Origin: Actinomadura sp. CNU-125
GTDB taxonomy: Bacteria > Actinomycetota > Actinomycetes > Streptosporangiales > Streptosporangiaceae
Assembly (NCBI RefSeq): GCF_001942465.1
Contig: NZ_MKJY01000177.1
Span: 1 to 61,362, forward strand
DNA: 61,362 bases
Direction of reading: 5' to 3'
Under the pieces are notes generated by a model. The model saw only the letters and a list, made by a program, of their open reading frames with translations. It made no database searches and was not told the DNA's origin. A program made the translations under genes and the position numbers. Shown piece after piece: positions 47,673-55,577 of the stretch (position 1 is the first letter of the stretch; each line of letters opens with the position of its first letter).

Positions 47673-47732
47673 CAGGAAAGCGACGGCTCACAGAAGTAGC
47701 GGTGTCATCCGCTGTCCGTTCGGAGGTTCACC

Positions 47733-48512
47733 ATGGCCACGAGGAAGCCCACCCCCCAGACGCTCGGCTTCGGCGCGGAGGTCGCCCGGCTGCGCAAGGA
47801 GCGCGAGCTCTCCCGAGTCGAGCTGGCCAAACTGGCCGCCGTCACCCGTTCGTACATCGCGCAGGTCGAACTCGGCACGACCCGATGCCGCCAGGACTTC
47901 GCGGAGCGGCTGGACGAGGCCATGAAGTGCGCGCCGACCCTGGTGGACGCCTGGACCGACCTCCTGAGCTCGGCGGCGTACCCCAAGTTCTTCGTCGACT
48001 ACCCCAAGGCCGAGGCCACCGCCGTGCTCCTGCGCGCGTTCGAACTCACAGCCGTTTACGGCTTGTTCCAGACCGAGGCTTACATGCGCGCACTGCTCGA
48101 CACAGAACAGGCCGTCGAATCTCGACTCAAGCGTCAGGCCATCCTGAAGCGGCAGCATCCACCCAAGGTCAGTGTCGTGCTCAGTGAAGGCATCCTCTTC
48201 ACCGAGGTGGGCGGGCCCGCCGTCATGCGAGAGCAGTGCGAGCGTCTCATCGAAGTCGCCCAGATGGAGAACATCGTGCTCCAGATCGCACCGACCGGGC
48301 GTTACTGGGGACTGGCCGGTTCATTCAACCTGGCGACTCAGCCAACGGGAGAGGAGTTGGTCTACATGGCCAATGCTCGGGGTGGGGTGACCACCAGTGA
48401 TCCCGCCGATATCTTGTATGTCGTCAGCGCGTTTTCGTTCATCCAGGCGCACGCGTTGAGTCCGAGCGAGTCCGTCGAGTTCATTCGGAAGGTGACCACC
48501 CGATGGAGCTGA
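47733..48512 (+). CDS. Helix-turn-helix regulator with DUF5753 domain (Scr1/WhiJ-like)
   Basis: A 259-residue protein: an N-terminal XRE-type helix-turn-helix (FGAEVARLRKERELSRVELAKLA, VTRSYIAQVELGTTRC) and a C-terminal DUF5753 domain (FVDYPKAEATAVLLRAFELTAVYGLFQTEAYMRALL, VVLSEGILFTEVGGPAVMREQCERL). WhiJ-like proteins repress development genes together with a DUF397 partner and an ATP-binding protein, all of which are adjacent here. GGAGG precedes the ATG by 6 nt. The last codons overlap the first DUF397 gene by 10 bp. Confidence 0.93.
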   Translation: MATRKPTPQTLGFGAEVARLRKERELSRVELAKLAAVTRSYIAQVELGTTRCRQDFAERLDEAMKCAPTLVDAWTDLLSSAAYPKFFVDYPKAEATAVLLRAFELTAVYGLFQTEAYMRALLDTEQAVESRLKRQAILKRQHPPKVSVVLSEGILFTEVGGPAVMREQCERLIEVAQMENIVLQIAPTGRYWGLAGSFNLATQPTGEELVYMANARGGVTTSDPADILYVVSAFSFIQAHALSPSESVEFIRKVTTRWS

Positions 48513-48676
48513 TCAAGTGGCGGAAATCTAGTCGGAGCGACTCTCAGGGCGACGCGTGTGTGGAGTTGGCGGCGCTTCCCGGCGGTGTGGGCCTGCGTGA
48601 CAGCAAGGACCCTGACGGCGGTCGCCTGGTCCTCACCCCTGCGGCCTTCCGCAGATTGATCGGGCAGTGCAAATGA
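48503..48676 (+). CDS. DUF397 protein, tandem copy 1
   Basis: A 57-residue protein with the DUF397 pattern: W-R-K-S-S-R-S...G-D-A-C-V-E-L-A, V-x-L-R-D-S-K-D-P, L-x-L-T-P-A-A-F-R. It starts 10 bp inside the HTH gene. DUF397 proteins (whiJ-associated) are thought to modulate the neighbouring HTH repressor by direct contact. Its stop overlaps copy 2 in an AAATGA junction. Confidence 0.88.
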   Translation: MELIKWRKSSRSDSQGDACVELAALPGGVGLRDSKDPDGGRLVLTPAAFRRLIGQCK

Positions 48677-48840
48677 CCCGATGGCGGAAGTCCAGCCGGA
48701 GCGGGTCGCAGGGTGACGCGTGCGTGGAGTTGGCGGCGCTCCCCGGCGGTGTGGGCCTGCGTGACAGCAAGGCGCCGGACGTCGGGCACCTGACCCTCAG
48801 CCCTGCCTGCTTCCGTAAGTTGGTCGAGCAGTGGAAATGA
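48673..48840 (+). CDS. DUF397 protein, tandem copy 2
   Basis: A 55-residue DUF397 protein beginning M-T-R-W-R-K-S-S-R-S-G. Residues 12-33 are nearly identical to copy 1 (GDACVELAALPGGVGLRDSK shared), so these two arose by a recent duplication. ATGA overlap with both neighbours makes one coupled unit. Confidence 0.88.
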   Translation: MTRWRKSSRSGSQGDACVELAALPGGVGLRDSKAPDVGHLTLSPACFRKLVEQWK

Positions 48841-49010
48841 CTCGGTGGCGGAAGTCCAGTCGATCGGCTGAGGGAACGTCGGGACAGTGTGTGGAAGTCG
48901 CGGCTCTGCCTTCCGGGGGCGGGGTTCGTGACAGCCGGGCGCCGGAGGGCGGGCATCTCGTGCTTGCTCCCGCCGCGTTCCGGGTGTTGCTGGACGAACT
49001 CAAGCGGTAG
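48837..49010 (+). CDS. DUF397 protein, tandem copy 3
   Basis: A 57-residue, more diverged DUF397 protein (MTRWRKSSRSAEGTSGQCVE, then GGVRDSRAPEGGHLVLAPAAF). The conserved core is intact: W-R-K-S-S-R-S, C-V-E-V-A, V-R-D-S, L-x-P-A-A-F. It begins within the stop of copy 2 and ends the operon at TAG 49008-49010. Confidence 0.87.
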   Translation: MTRWRKSSRSAEGTSGQCVEVAALPSGGGVRDSRAPEGGHLVLAPAAFRVLLDELKR

Positions 49011-49049
49011 GCCACTGTGATCTAAGGCCGGGGATGGCGCGGTCGGGGC

Positions 49050-49152
49050 GGGCATCGAGAGTTGGCGCGGGCGCGCGGGACGGACTGGTGGTTCCTGCGC
49101 GGCGGTCATGCGGAGCCGGGCGAGTCGGTGGGCGCCGCGCTCGTCCGTGAAG
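49050..49152 (+). pseudogene. NUDIX hydrolase remnant
   Basis: One frame reads RARGTDWWFLRGGHAEPGES followed by V-G-A-A-L-V-R-E, matching the first half of a Nudix box (G-G-x-x-E-x-G-E-S...R-E). No N-terminal domain, REUXEEXGU completion or downstream half is present, and the following sequence runs into the end region of the AhpD-like gene. It is a fragment of a lost gene. Confidence 0.5.
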
Positions 49153-49245
49153 GGGTCGTGTCGTCCAGGGTGACGCCGGGTTCGTTGGTCTGGGCCAGGG
49201 GGAGCGGCACCGGCCCGTGCGGTATCGGGCCGGTGCCGCCCCGTG

Positions 49246-49707
49246 TCAGCTCCAGGAGGCGCCGGCGGGCTCCTTGATGGACGCGTTGAGGCGGTTGAAC
49301 ATGTTCGTCACGCCGATCAGCAGGATCAGCGCGGCGATCTGCTTCTCGTCGAAGTGGTCGGCGACTCGGTCCCACAGTTCGTCGTCCACGGCGTCCCCGG
49401 AACGGTCGGCCAGCCGGGTGACCGCCTCGGTCAGATCGAGCGCGGCCCGCTCGGCGTCGGTGAAGAACGGCGCCTCGCGCCACGCGGAGACCGCGGCGAT
49501 CCGCTCGGTGGTCTCCCCGGCCTTGAGCAGGTTGGTGTTGTGGGCGTGCACGCACGCCGAGCAGCCGTTGATCTGGCTGGCGCGCAGGCCGACGATCTCC
49601 TGCAGTTCGTGGGAGATGCCGCCCTGGTTCACCGCCTTGAAGATGGTGCCGATGCCCTTCACGCCGTCGGACAGGACGAAAGCGGGATTGGTCATGCGTG
49701 CTTGCAT
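49246..49707 (-). CDS. Carboxymuconolactone decarboxylase (AhpD-like) family protein
   Basis: A 153-residue all-helical protein with the AhpD redox motif: E-I-V-G-L-R-A-S-Q-I-N-G-C-S-A-C-V-H-A-H, with C-S-A-C and the proton-relay His. Members are alkylhydroperoxidase-like peroxidases. The C-terminal IAALILLIGVTNMFNRLNASI is also typical. ATG 49707 follows AGAGGAACC. It is divergent from a LysR gene, its likely regulator. Confidence 0.9.
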   Translation of the reverse strand: MQARMTNPAFVLSDGVKGIGTIFKAVNQGGISHELQEIVGLRASQINGCSACVHAHNTNLLKAGETTERIAAVSAWREAPFFTDAERAALDLTEAVTRLADRSGDAVDDELWDRVADHFDEKQIAALILLIGVTNMFNRLNASIKEPAGASWS

Positions 49708-49828
49708 GGTCGGTTCCTCTCGCAGGGTGATGCGGCCCCGAAGGGGGCGCGTTGAAGGGCCGCCGGCGGCATCACCAAGCTTCGTCGGGGCGCAGGAGAC
49801 GATCAACGTAAACTTCGGGCACGTGCTG

Positions 49829-49844
49829 ATAACGCGCGGGTTAT
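49829..49844. promoter_or_regulatory. LysR-type binding site between AhpD-like and LysR genes
   Basis: ATAAC-GCGCGG-GTTAT is a dyad 19-34 bp before the LysR start. It contains the T-N11-A pattern of LysR boxes and lies where autorepression would occur. Confidence 0.6.
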
Positions 49845-49862
49845 GACCCGAGAGGGACGCCG

Positions 49863-50749
49863 GTGGAGCTGCGTGACATCGAGATCTTCCTGACCCTGGC
49901 CGAGGAGCTGCACTTCGGCCGCACCGCCGCGCGCCTGCACGTGTCCCAGGCGCGGGTCAGCCAGGCGATCCGGCAGCAGGAGCGCCACCTGGGCGGGATG
50001 CTGTTCGACCGCTCCAACCGCCGCCAGATCCGCCTGACCGCGCTGGGCCGCCGGCTCCGCGACGACCTCCGGCCCGTATACGCGGGCCTGCACGAAAGCC
50101 TGGAGCGCGCACGGCTGGCCGCCCGGGGCGTCACCGACGTCCTGCGCGTCGGCATGCTGCCGTTCAACACCGCCGACCTCCATCCCTTCTGGGACACCTT
50201 CCGCTCCCGGCACCCGCAGTGGCGGCTGCAGATTCGCCGCGCCCCGTTCACCGACCCGTTCGCGCGGCTCCGCGCCGGTGAGCTGGACGCCCTGATCGTG
50301 TGGCTGCCGGTGGAGGAGCCCGACTTGGCTGTGGGCCCGGTCCTGTTCACCGATGCGCGGCTGCTCGCGGTGTCCGCCGAGGACGAACTGGCCGCGCGCT
50401 CGTCGGTGCCGCTGGAGGCGCTCGCCGGACGCCGGCACGCCACCGCCCCCGCCATGCCGGACTACTGGGAGGACCGCTACCTGCCGTTCCAGACCCCGCG
50501 GGGCCGCCCCATCGAGCGCAGCCAGGTCGTCGCCAACGGCGAGACATCATTCACCTGGTCAGCACGGGCGAGATCGTCCACGGCTTTCCCGCCCACGTCA
50601 CGAAGTACTGGTCCATGCCGCACATCCGGTGGCTGCCCCTGCCGGATACGCCGCCCCTGTCGTACGCCCTCGTCTGGCGCCGCGAAGCCGAGAACGACGC
50701 CGTCCGCGCCCTCGCCCGGACCATCCGCGACCTCGGTCCGCGCCCGTGA
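49863..50749 (+). CDS. LysR family transcriptional regulator (frameshift near 50545)
   Basis: N-terminal winged helix MELRDIEIFLTLAEELHFGR, ARLHVSQARVSQAIRQQERHLG, and the substrate-binding domain (VLRVGMLPFNTADLHPFW ...). The frame shifts at GAGACATCATTC (50541-50552); one base added after GAGAC restores G-E-x-I-I-H-L-V-S-T-G-E-I-V-H-G, and the protein then continues in the other frame to TGA 50747-50749. Length 887 is one short of a multiple of three; repaired size 295 residues. The GTG is preceded by GAGAGGGA. Confidence 0.87.
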
Positions 50750-50822
50750 CCGGTCAGGCGGCGGCATAGGGCGCGGCGGGCCGCGGTTCCGTGCCCTCGC
50801 GGGCGCCCGTTCGGTCGGGCGA

Positions 50823-51254
50823 TCAGTCGCGTTCGGGGCCGAGGACGCAGTCGTCGTTGCTCATGCCTTCGTTGATGTCGGGTTCCCATATGAGGGTGTT
50901 CGCCGGGACGTCCATGGACGCGTAGGTCTCGCCGCTCTCCAGGCAGTGGTCGTGGTCGCGGCCTACCGGTACGCCGCCCAGGTCGGTGACGGCGAATCCG
51001 CGGGCGGCGTCGAGTTTCACTTCGACGGTGAAGCCGTTTCTCGGGGAGTACGTGAACGGTGCGTCCCGTGGGACGACCCACATTTTCGAGGTTTTCTGTT
51101 CGACGAGTGCGCGGTCGCCGACGTCGCCGTCCTGGTCCCAGCCGTCGATGTAGACCGTCATGCCGGGCTGGATCTGCCAGAGCGCGTTGTCCGGCCCGCT
51201 CTGACAGGCGGCCGTCAGTGCGAGGACGGGCACAAGTGCGGCGATCGCGCGCAT
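50823..51254 (-). CDS. Hypothetical lipoprotein
   Basis: A 143-residue exported protein. MRAIAALVPVLALTAACQSG is a lipoprotein signal peptide with lipobox L-T-A-A-C. The mature part is acidic and contains two further Cys residues (D-H-C-L and D-D-C-V) that may form a disulfide. No family recognised. ATG 51254 has GGAGAGG on the minus strand 6 nt upstream. It lies beside the SecY paralogue but on its own promoter (103-bp gap). Confidence 0.75.
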   Translation of the reverse strand: MRAIAALVPVLALTAACQSGPDNALWQIQPGMTVYIDGWDQDGDVGDRALVEQKTSKMWVVPRDAPFTYSPRNGFTVEVKLDAARGFAVTDLGGVPVGRDHDHCLESGETYASMDVPANTLIWEPDINEGMSNDDCVLGPERD

Positions 51255-51357
51255 TGGGTTACCTCTCCGGGGGGTGAAATCGCTGGGGGGAAGTCTCGCG
51301 GAATGGCTCATGCATCGGTACCGGAGCGGAAATCGTTCGACGAATGGACGGGACGCG

Positions 51358-52632
51358 TTAACGTGCGGGCCCCGTCGGCAGGTACGGCGCGTACTCGTGC
51401 AGTTTCTGTTCGAATACGGCCTGTTTCACCGTTCGGGTGACCGGGCCCAGTGCGGCTCCGAGGAGGATCAGCAAGCACGTCCCCAGGTGCGGCATGTCGA
51501 CCCCTGCGAGGACGAGCGCGGCGGTCGGCAGGACGGCGAGCACACCGAGGACGATCGGCGTTCCGAACGTGACGCGCGACCGGACGTACGACAGGTATTC
51601 GGCCGTCGGACGGCCGGGCCGGATCCCGGGGACGAAGGCGCCCTCGCGCGCGAGCCGGTTCGTCGTTCCGGTGACGTCGAGGGCGCCCGCGGACGATGCG
51701 GCGTTCGCGAGTGCGGCCAGTGCGAACAGCGCGAGGAGGAACCGTGCGTCGTCGTGCAGGGGCGCGGTCCACAGGCCGTCGGGCCGTCCGCCCCCGGGCC
51801 ACAGGCGTGCGGCGACCGCCGGGACGTGCAGGAGCGCGAGCGCCGTGAGCACCGAGCGGAGCCCGGATCGATGGAGCGGGACCGGAATGTAGACCTTGTG
51901 CCCTCCGTATGCGCGGGCGCCCATCATCCTGCGCGAGTACTGGATCTGCACCCGCCGCTCGGCCTGCGTGAGGGTGATCAGCGCGGCGACGGCGAACAGC
52001 GTCGTGAGCAGGACGGCCGCGAGCGCGGCGGCGAACGTCGCGGTGCCGTCGGTCTCGCGGACGTCCCGCAGGAGGCCGGGGAAGACGGCGGCGACCTGCG
52101 TGAAGAACAGGAGTGCGACGCCGTGGCCGAAGCCGCGTGCGGAGAGCAGCCGGATCAGCCACGCGGTGATCGCCGTCCCGGTCGTCATCGACACCGCGAC
52201 CGCGACGGGCCCCGGGCCGGTCAGGACGCCGCGTTCGTGGGCGGCGATCGCGACGGCCGTCCCCATCGCGGCGCCCAGGCCGACGGCGAGGACGTCGATG
52301 TACCGTCCGATCCGCGCGGCGCCGCCGGACTCGGCGGCGAGCGCGCGCAGCCGGGGGATCGCGGGGGTGAGGAAGCCCGTCGTGACGGCGGCGGCGACGT
52401 GCGGGAACACGCCGAGGCCGAGGACCGAAAGGTGCAGGAGCCCGCCGCCGCTGAGCAGGTCGAGCAGTCCGTAGACGGGGTCGTCGCGGACGGCCGCGGC
52501 GGCGGCGTCGCGGAGCGCCGCGACGTCCGCGCCGGGGCTCGGCACGTTCTGCCCGATCCGGTAGAGCAGCGCGGCCAGGAGCGTGAACAGCAGCTTCGTC
52601 CGGACGCCGGGGGTGCGTAGGAGGGCCCTCAC
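51358..52632 (-). CDS. SecY-like preprotein translocase subunit, orphan paralogue
   Basis: A 424-residue, roughly ten-helix protein with the SecY plan: N-terminal RTKLLFTLLAALLYRIGQNVPSPG, plug region LLDLLSGGGLLHLSVLGLGVFP, TAGT-like MTTGTAITAWLIRLLSARGFGHG, C5 loop QAERRVQIQYSRRMMGARAYGG, and the last helix block LGTCLLILLGAALGPVTR. It is diverged: N-x-A-G of the lateral gate reads HRSG. The housekeeping secY normally lies in the ribosomal spc operon with adk, absent here, so this is a second SecY. No secE, secG or secA2 gene is nearby. The GTG start at 52632 has no good Shine-Dalgarno. A divergent secreted protein follows upstream. Confidence 0.85.
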   Translation of the reverse strand: MRALLRTPGVRTKLLFTLLAALLYRIGQNVPSPGADVAALRDAAAAAVRDDPVYGLLDLLSGGGLLHLSVLGLGVFPHVAAAVTTGFLTPAIPRLRALAAESGGAARIGRYIDVLAVGLGAAMGTAVAIAAHERGVLTGPGPVAVAVSMTTGTAITAWLIRLLSARGFGHGVALLFFTQVAAVFPGLLRDVRETDGTATFAAALAAVLLTTLFAVAALITLTQAERRVQIQYSRRMMGARAYGGHKVYIPVPLHRSGLRSVLTALALLHVPAVAARLWPGGGRPDGLWTAPLHDDARFLLALFALAALANAASSAGALDVTGTTNRLAREGAFVPGIRPGRPTAEYLSYVRSRVTFGTPIVLGVLAVLPTAALVLAGVDMPHLGTCLLILLGAALGPVTRTVKQAVFEQKLHEYAPYLPTGPAR

Positions 52633-52912
52633 CCAGCCATATGTACACCAATGTTCATTAGCTGTCAGCGCAGCGCCCGTGAACGAGAGGTGAAACTTTG
52701 CGCGGCCCCGTTGCGGCTGGTCGGCGCGTATCGGCCCGACCGTTAATAGGACAGCGGAAGAACTAAACCGTTATTGGTTGCCTCGAAATCGCTCGAAGTG
52801 TGGCCGAAAGCGGTCGTTGATCTTCGTGGGATTCGAGTTACGTTGATCTTGCTCACCCAGTGGATCTTCCACTGGCGCCCGCTCGGCGGGCAGAAGGAGG
52901 TCGATCACCCCC
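52633..52912. promoter_or_regulatory. Divergent spacer between secY paralogue and secreted protein gene
   Basis: A relatively AT-rich 280-bp gap. Two direct repeats are visible: ACCGTTA-A-T-A-GG-type units at 52739-52750 and 52767-52777 (28 bp apart), and CGTTGATCTT exactly at 52815-52824 and 52841-52850 (26 bp apart), the second near the expected promoter of the secreted protein. No gene is supported. Confidence 0.45.
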
Positions 52913-53581
52913 ATGCGTCTGTCCTCTCGGATCCTCGCTCTCGCCGCGACCGCCGCCGCGCCTCTGGCGCTCGGCGCGACGGCGCTTCCCGCGCACGCCG
53001 CCACCACCACCTGGACGGTCGTCAACTCCGACCCCAACGGCTATTACCTGGCCGAATCGACGGGTTCGATGACCATCAAGAACGAGGCGGGGGAAACGTT
53101 GGTCACCTGTCCCGCGGTCACACAATCGGGGCCGATGGCAGACGGACCCCGGACCGGCACGACCGCGATCGTGGGGTACGCGGAGACGACCATCGATACC
53201 GAATGCACACGCCCCAACGGGAGCGTCGCCCCCATGGTCGGGTATTACCCCGGGTTGGGCAACGGCCGTCTCCGGTACGTCGCCACCGATTACGACGCCG
53301 CCACGGGCACGACCACTCTCAGAGGAGACCTGTACTCCCCGTGGGGCATCACGGTCTTCGGTGACAACTGCAAGTTCGCATTCGGTGACGTCAATGCGAC
53401 CTATAACAACAACACCCAGATCCTGAAGTACACCACCGGGACCGCCCTCCCGTATACAACCGCCAACGAGGACGGTTCGACCGGCTGCCCGGGTGGTGTG
53501 GACGCCGACGGCGAGACCGTCACCTTTACCGGCGAGTTCAAGGTCACCTCGCCGATCACGATCACCCGCACCGTTTCCTGA
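52913..53581 (+). CDS. Secreted protein of unknown function
   Basis: A 222-residue exported protein. Residues 1-29 are a Sec signal peptide ([20 protein letters not shown], cleavage after ALPAHA). The mature part is rich in Thr, Gly, Asn and Tyr with alternating hydrophobic residues, suggesting beta structure, and has four Cys (T-C-P, T-E-C-T, N-C-K, G-C-P) that could form two disulfides. No domain recognised. It has a purine-rich AGAAGGAGG upstream. Codon and base use look less GC-rich than the neighbours, hinting at transfer. A hairpin at 53695 may end its transcript. Confidence 0.8.
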   Translation: MRLSSRILALAATAAAPLALGATALPAHAATTTWTVVNSDPNGYYLAESTGSMTIKNEAGETLVTCPAVTQSGPMADGPRTGTTAIVGYAETTIDTECTRPNGSVAPMVGYYPGLGNGRLRYVATDYDAATGTTTLRGDLYSPWGITVFGDNCKFAFGDVNATYNNNTQILKYTTGTALPYTTANEDGSTGCPGGVDADGETVTFTGEFKVTSPITITRTVS

Positions 53582-53625
53582 CGCCCGGACGGACGCGCCG
53601 GCCGGTCCCCGGCGGGATCGGCCGG

Positions 53626-53760
53626 TCACCGTCGGGCGCCCGGCCTCCAGGCCGGTTCCCACAGCCGCACCGCACCGGGATGGCCGGACGCGACGAGCCG
53701 TGCGCCGGACGCGGCGCACGGCTCGATCCGGACGGCATCGCCGTGACCCGCGCGCCGCGC
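53626..53760 (-). pseudogene. WD40-like repeat remnant
   Basis: One minus-strand frame reads [19 protein letters not shown] and stops at 53626-53628; another frame just upstream reads [12 protein letters not shown]. Together they look like the last blade of a WD40 repeat protein with a broken frame. No complete gene surrounds it, and the assignment is weak. Confidence 0.25.
53695..53724. terminator. Hairpin downstream of the secreted protein gene
   Basis: GAGCCGTGCGCC (53695-53706) pairs perfectly with GGCGCACGGCTC (53713-53724) around GGACGC, 12 bp. Likely terminator for the gene ending at 53581 and possibly for nucS on the other strand. Confidence 0.6.
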
Positions 53761-53865
53761 AGGTCGACCCGGTCCGTCATCCGCTCGCTCCGTCCGACCG
53801 CGCGCCCGTGGGCGCACAGTCCGGCGAACGAAGGTGTCTTTCCGGTGTCCGGGCGGACGCGGCCG

Positions 53866-54545
53866 TCAGAAGAGGGTGCCCTCGTGTTCGATGCCGCGGA
53901 GGGCGTCGTAGTCGAGGGTGACGCAGTGGATGCCGCGGTCGGTGGCGAGGACGCGCGCCTGCGGCTTGATCTCCTGCGCCGCGAACACCCCGCGGACGGG
54001 CGCGAGGTGCGGGTCGCGGTTGAGGAGTTCGAGGTAGCGGGTGAGCTGCTCGACGCCGTCGATCTCGCCCCGCCGCTTGATCTCGACGGCGACCGTGGCG
54101 CTGTCGGCGTCCCGGCAGAGGATGTCGACGGGGCCGATCGCGGTGGGGAACTCGCGCCGGACGAGCGTGTAGCCGTCGCCGAGGGTGGTGATGTGCTCGG
54201 CGAGGAGTTCCTGCAGGTGGGCTTCGACGCCGTCCTTCTGCAGGCCCGGGTCGAGCCCGAGTTCGTGCTCGCGTCGTGCAGGATCTCCTCGATCGTGAGG
54301 ATCAGCCGCTCGCCCGACTTGCCGTGCGTGACCGTCCAGCGCGCGACGGCGCCGTTGTCGGTGTAGGGCTCCTCGCGGAGGGAGCACGGCGGGTTCATCC
54401 AGTTCAGCGGCTTGTAGGCGCGGTCGTCGGCATGGATGCTCACGCTGCCGTCCGCCTTGATCAGGATCAGGCGGGGGGCCATCGGGAGATGGGCGGTGAG
54501 CTTGCCGGCGTAATCGACGCTGCAGCGGGCGATGACGAGACGCAC
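53866..54545 (-). CDS. nucS: Endonuclease NucS/EndoMS (mismatch repair; frameshift near 54267)
   Basis: NucS cleaves both strands at mismatches and replaces MutSL in actinobacteria. The N-terminal half ([53 protein letters not shown]) and the catalytic C-terminal half ([29 protein letters not shown]...[10 protein letters not shown] with the D-E-K nuclease site, ATDRGIHCV) lie in different frames. One C restored in GCGAGC-ACGAAC on the minus strand gives H-D-A-S-H-E-L-G-L-D-P. Length 680 is one short of a multiple of three. GTG 54545 lies 7 nt after TAAGGT on the minus strand, suggesting a leaderless mRNA. If the frameshift were real the cell would be a mutator. Confidence 0.92.
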
Positions 54546-54635
54546 CTGCCCAACCTTAGTGCGGCGGGCGGGCGCGGACGTCACGAACGGCGACGGACGG
54601 TGCCCCGGCGGCCGATCGGGACGCGCGCGTCCGCG

Positions 54636-55127
54636 TCAGGCGAGCGCCGGCAGCAGGTCGGCGAGCCGGTCGAACTGTTCGAGGACGCCCTTCGTCATGC
54701 CCTGCTCCAGCGCGAAGGCGATGACCTCCTCGGACGGGAAGCGCGCGTGGTAGGTCATCTTGGTGCGGCCGCCGAGGTCGGCGAGCGTGATCGTCTCGAT
54801 CGCGGGCGGCCCGCCGCCGTCGCCCGTCTCGGGCGCGGACGTCCGGACGAGCCGTTCCGGTGCGGCGACCTCAAGGAACTCGCCCGCGAAGGCGACGCCG
54901 CGGCCGTCGCCGCCGGGCGTGATCCGCCATTTCCCGCCGGGACGGACGTCCATCAGTTCGACGTTCGCGAAGTTGCCGTGCGGCCCCCACCAGTTGTGGA
55001 CGTGCTCGGCCGTGGTCATGGCCGTCCAGACCAGCTCGCGGGGCGCGTCGAACACCCGCTCCATGGTGAGGTCGGCGCCCTCGGCGATGATGCTCGTGGA
55101 CGCGTCGCCCAGCTCTTGTCGTGTCAT
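54636..55127 (-). CDS. SRPBCC (AHSA1/START-like) domain protein
   Basis: A 163-residue Bet v1-like fold protein: MERVFDAPRELVWTAMTTAEHVHNWWGP, FANVELMDVRPGGKWR, and the C-terminal GVLEQFDRLADLL. Members bind hydrophobic ligands; function here unknown. AGGAGGACCGACC precedes the ATG, which overlaps the stop of the ArsR gene by 4 nt. ArsR-SRPBCC operons are common in actinobacteria. Confidence 0.92.
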   Translation of the reverse strand: MTRQELGDASTSIIAEGADLTMERVFDAPRELVWTAMTTAEHVHNWWGPHGNFANVELMDVRPGGKWRITPGGDGRGVAFAGEFLEVAAPERLVRTSAPETGDGGGPPAIETITLADLGGRTKMTYHARFPSEEVIAFALEQGMTKGVLEQFDRLADLLPALA

Positions 55128-55501
55128 GGTCGGTCCTCCTCGTCCTGCTGCCGTGGTGTCGTATTCGTTGGGTCTTCCTGCAGAGTCCGCAGGTAGTCGT
55201 CCAGGCGGTCGAAGCTTTCGCCGAGGAACCGCCGGTATTGCGCCATCCACTCGGCGACCTCGCGGAGCGGCTCCGGCCGCAGCCGGCACGGGCGCCACTG
55301 CGCCTGCCGTCCCTGCTCCACCAGCCCGGCCCGCTGCAGCACCCGCAGGTGCTTGGAGACGGCCGGGAGGCTCAGCTCGAACGGTTCGGCCAGCTCGCCG
55401 ACGGTGGCCTCGCCGTGCGACAGCCGCGCCAGGATGGCGCGCCTGGTCGGGTCCGCCAGCGCGGCGAAGGTGGCGCTGAGCCGGTCGGTGTCGCTGCTCA
55501 T
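55124..55501 (-). CDS. ArsR family transcriptional regulator
   Basis: A 125-residue winged-helix protein: FAALADPTRRAILARLSHGEATVGELA, LSLPAVSKHLRVLQRAGLVEQGR. The metal-binding ELCV-C-D motif of true metal sensors is absent, as usual in ArsR proteins paired with SRPBCC genes. AGGAA lies before the ATG. A perfect palindrome directly upstream (55512-55523) is the probable autoregulatory operator for the ArsR-SRPBCC operon. Confidence 0.93.
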   Translation of the reverse strand: MSSDTDRLSATFAALADPTRRAILARLSHGEATVGELAEPFELSLPAVSKHLRVLQRAGLVEQGRQAQWRPCRLRPEPLREVAEWMAQYRRFLGESFDRLDDYLRTLQEDPTNTTPRQQDEEDRP

Positions 55502-55511
55502 TTTTCCTTCC

Positions 55512-55523
55512 GGTTAATTAACC
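55512..55523. promoter_or_regulatory. ArsR operator palindrome
   Basis: GGTTAATTAACC is a perfect 12-bp palindrome 10 bp before the ArsR start codon on the minus strand, covering the likely promoter-proximal region. Confidence 0.75.
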
Positions 55524-55577
55524 TACTTGGAAAGTACGACGCGCGCGGCATGCCGTCAAGAGGGTGCGGGGTCCGGT

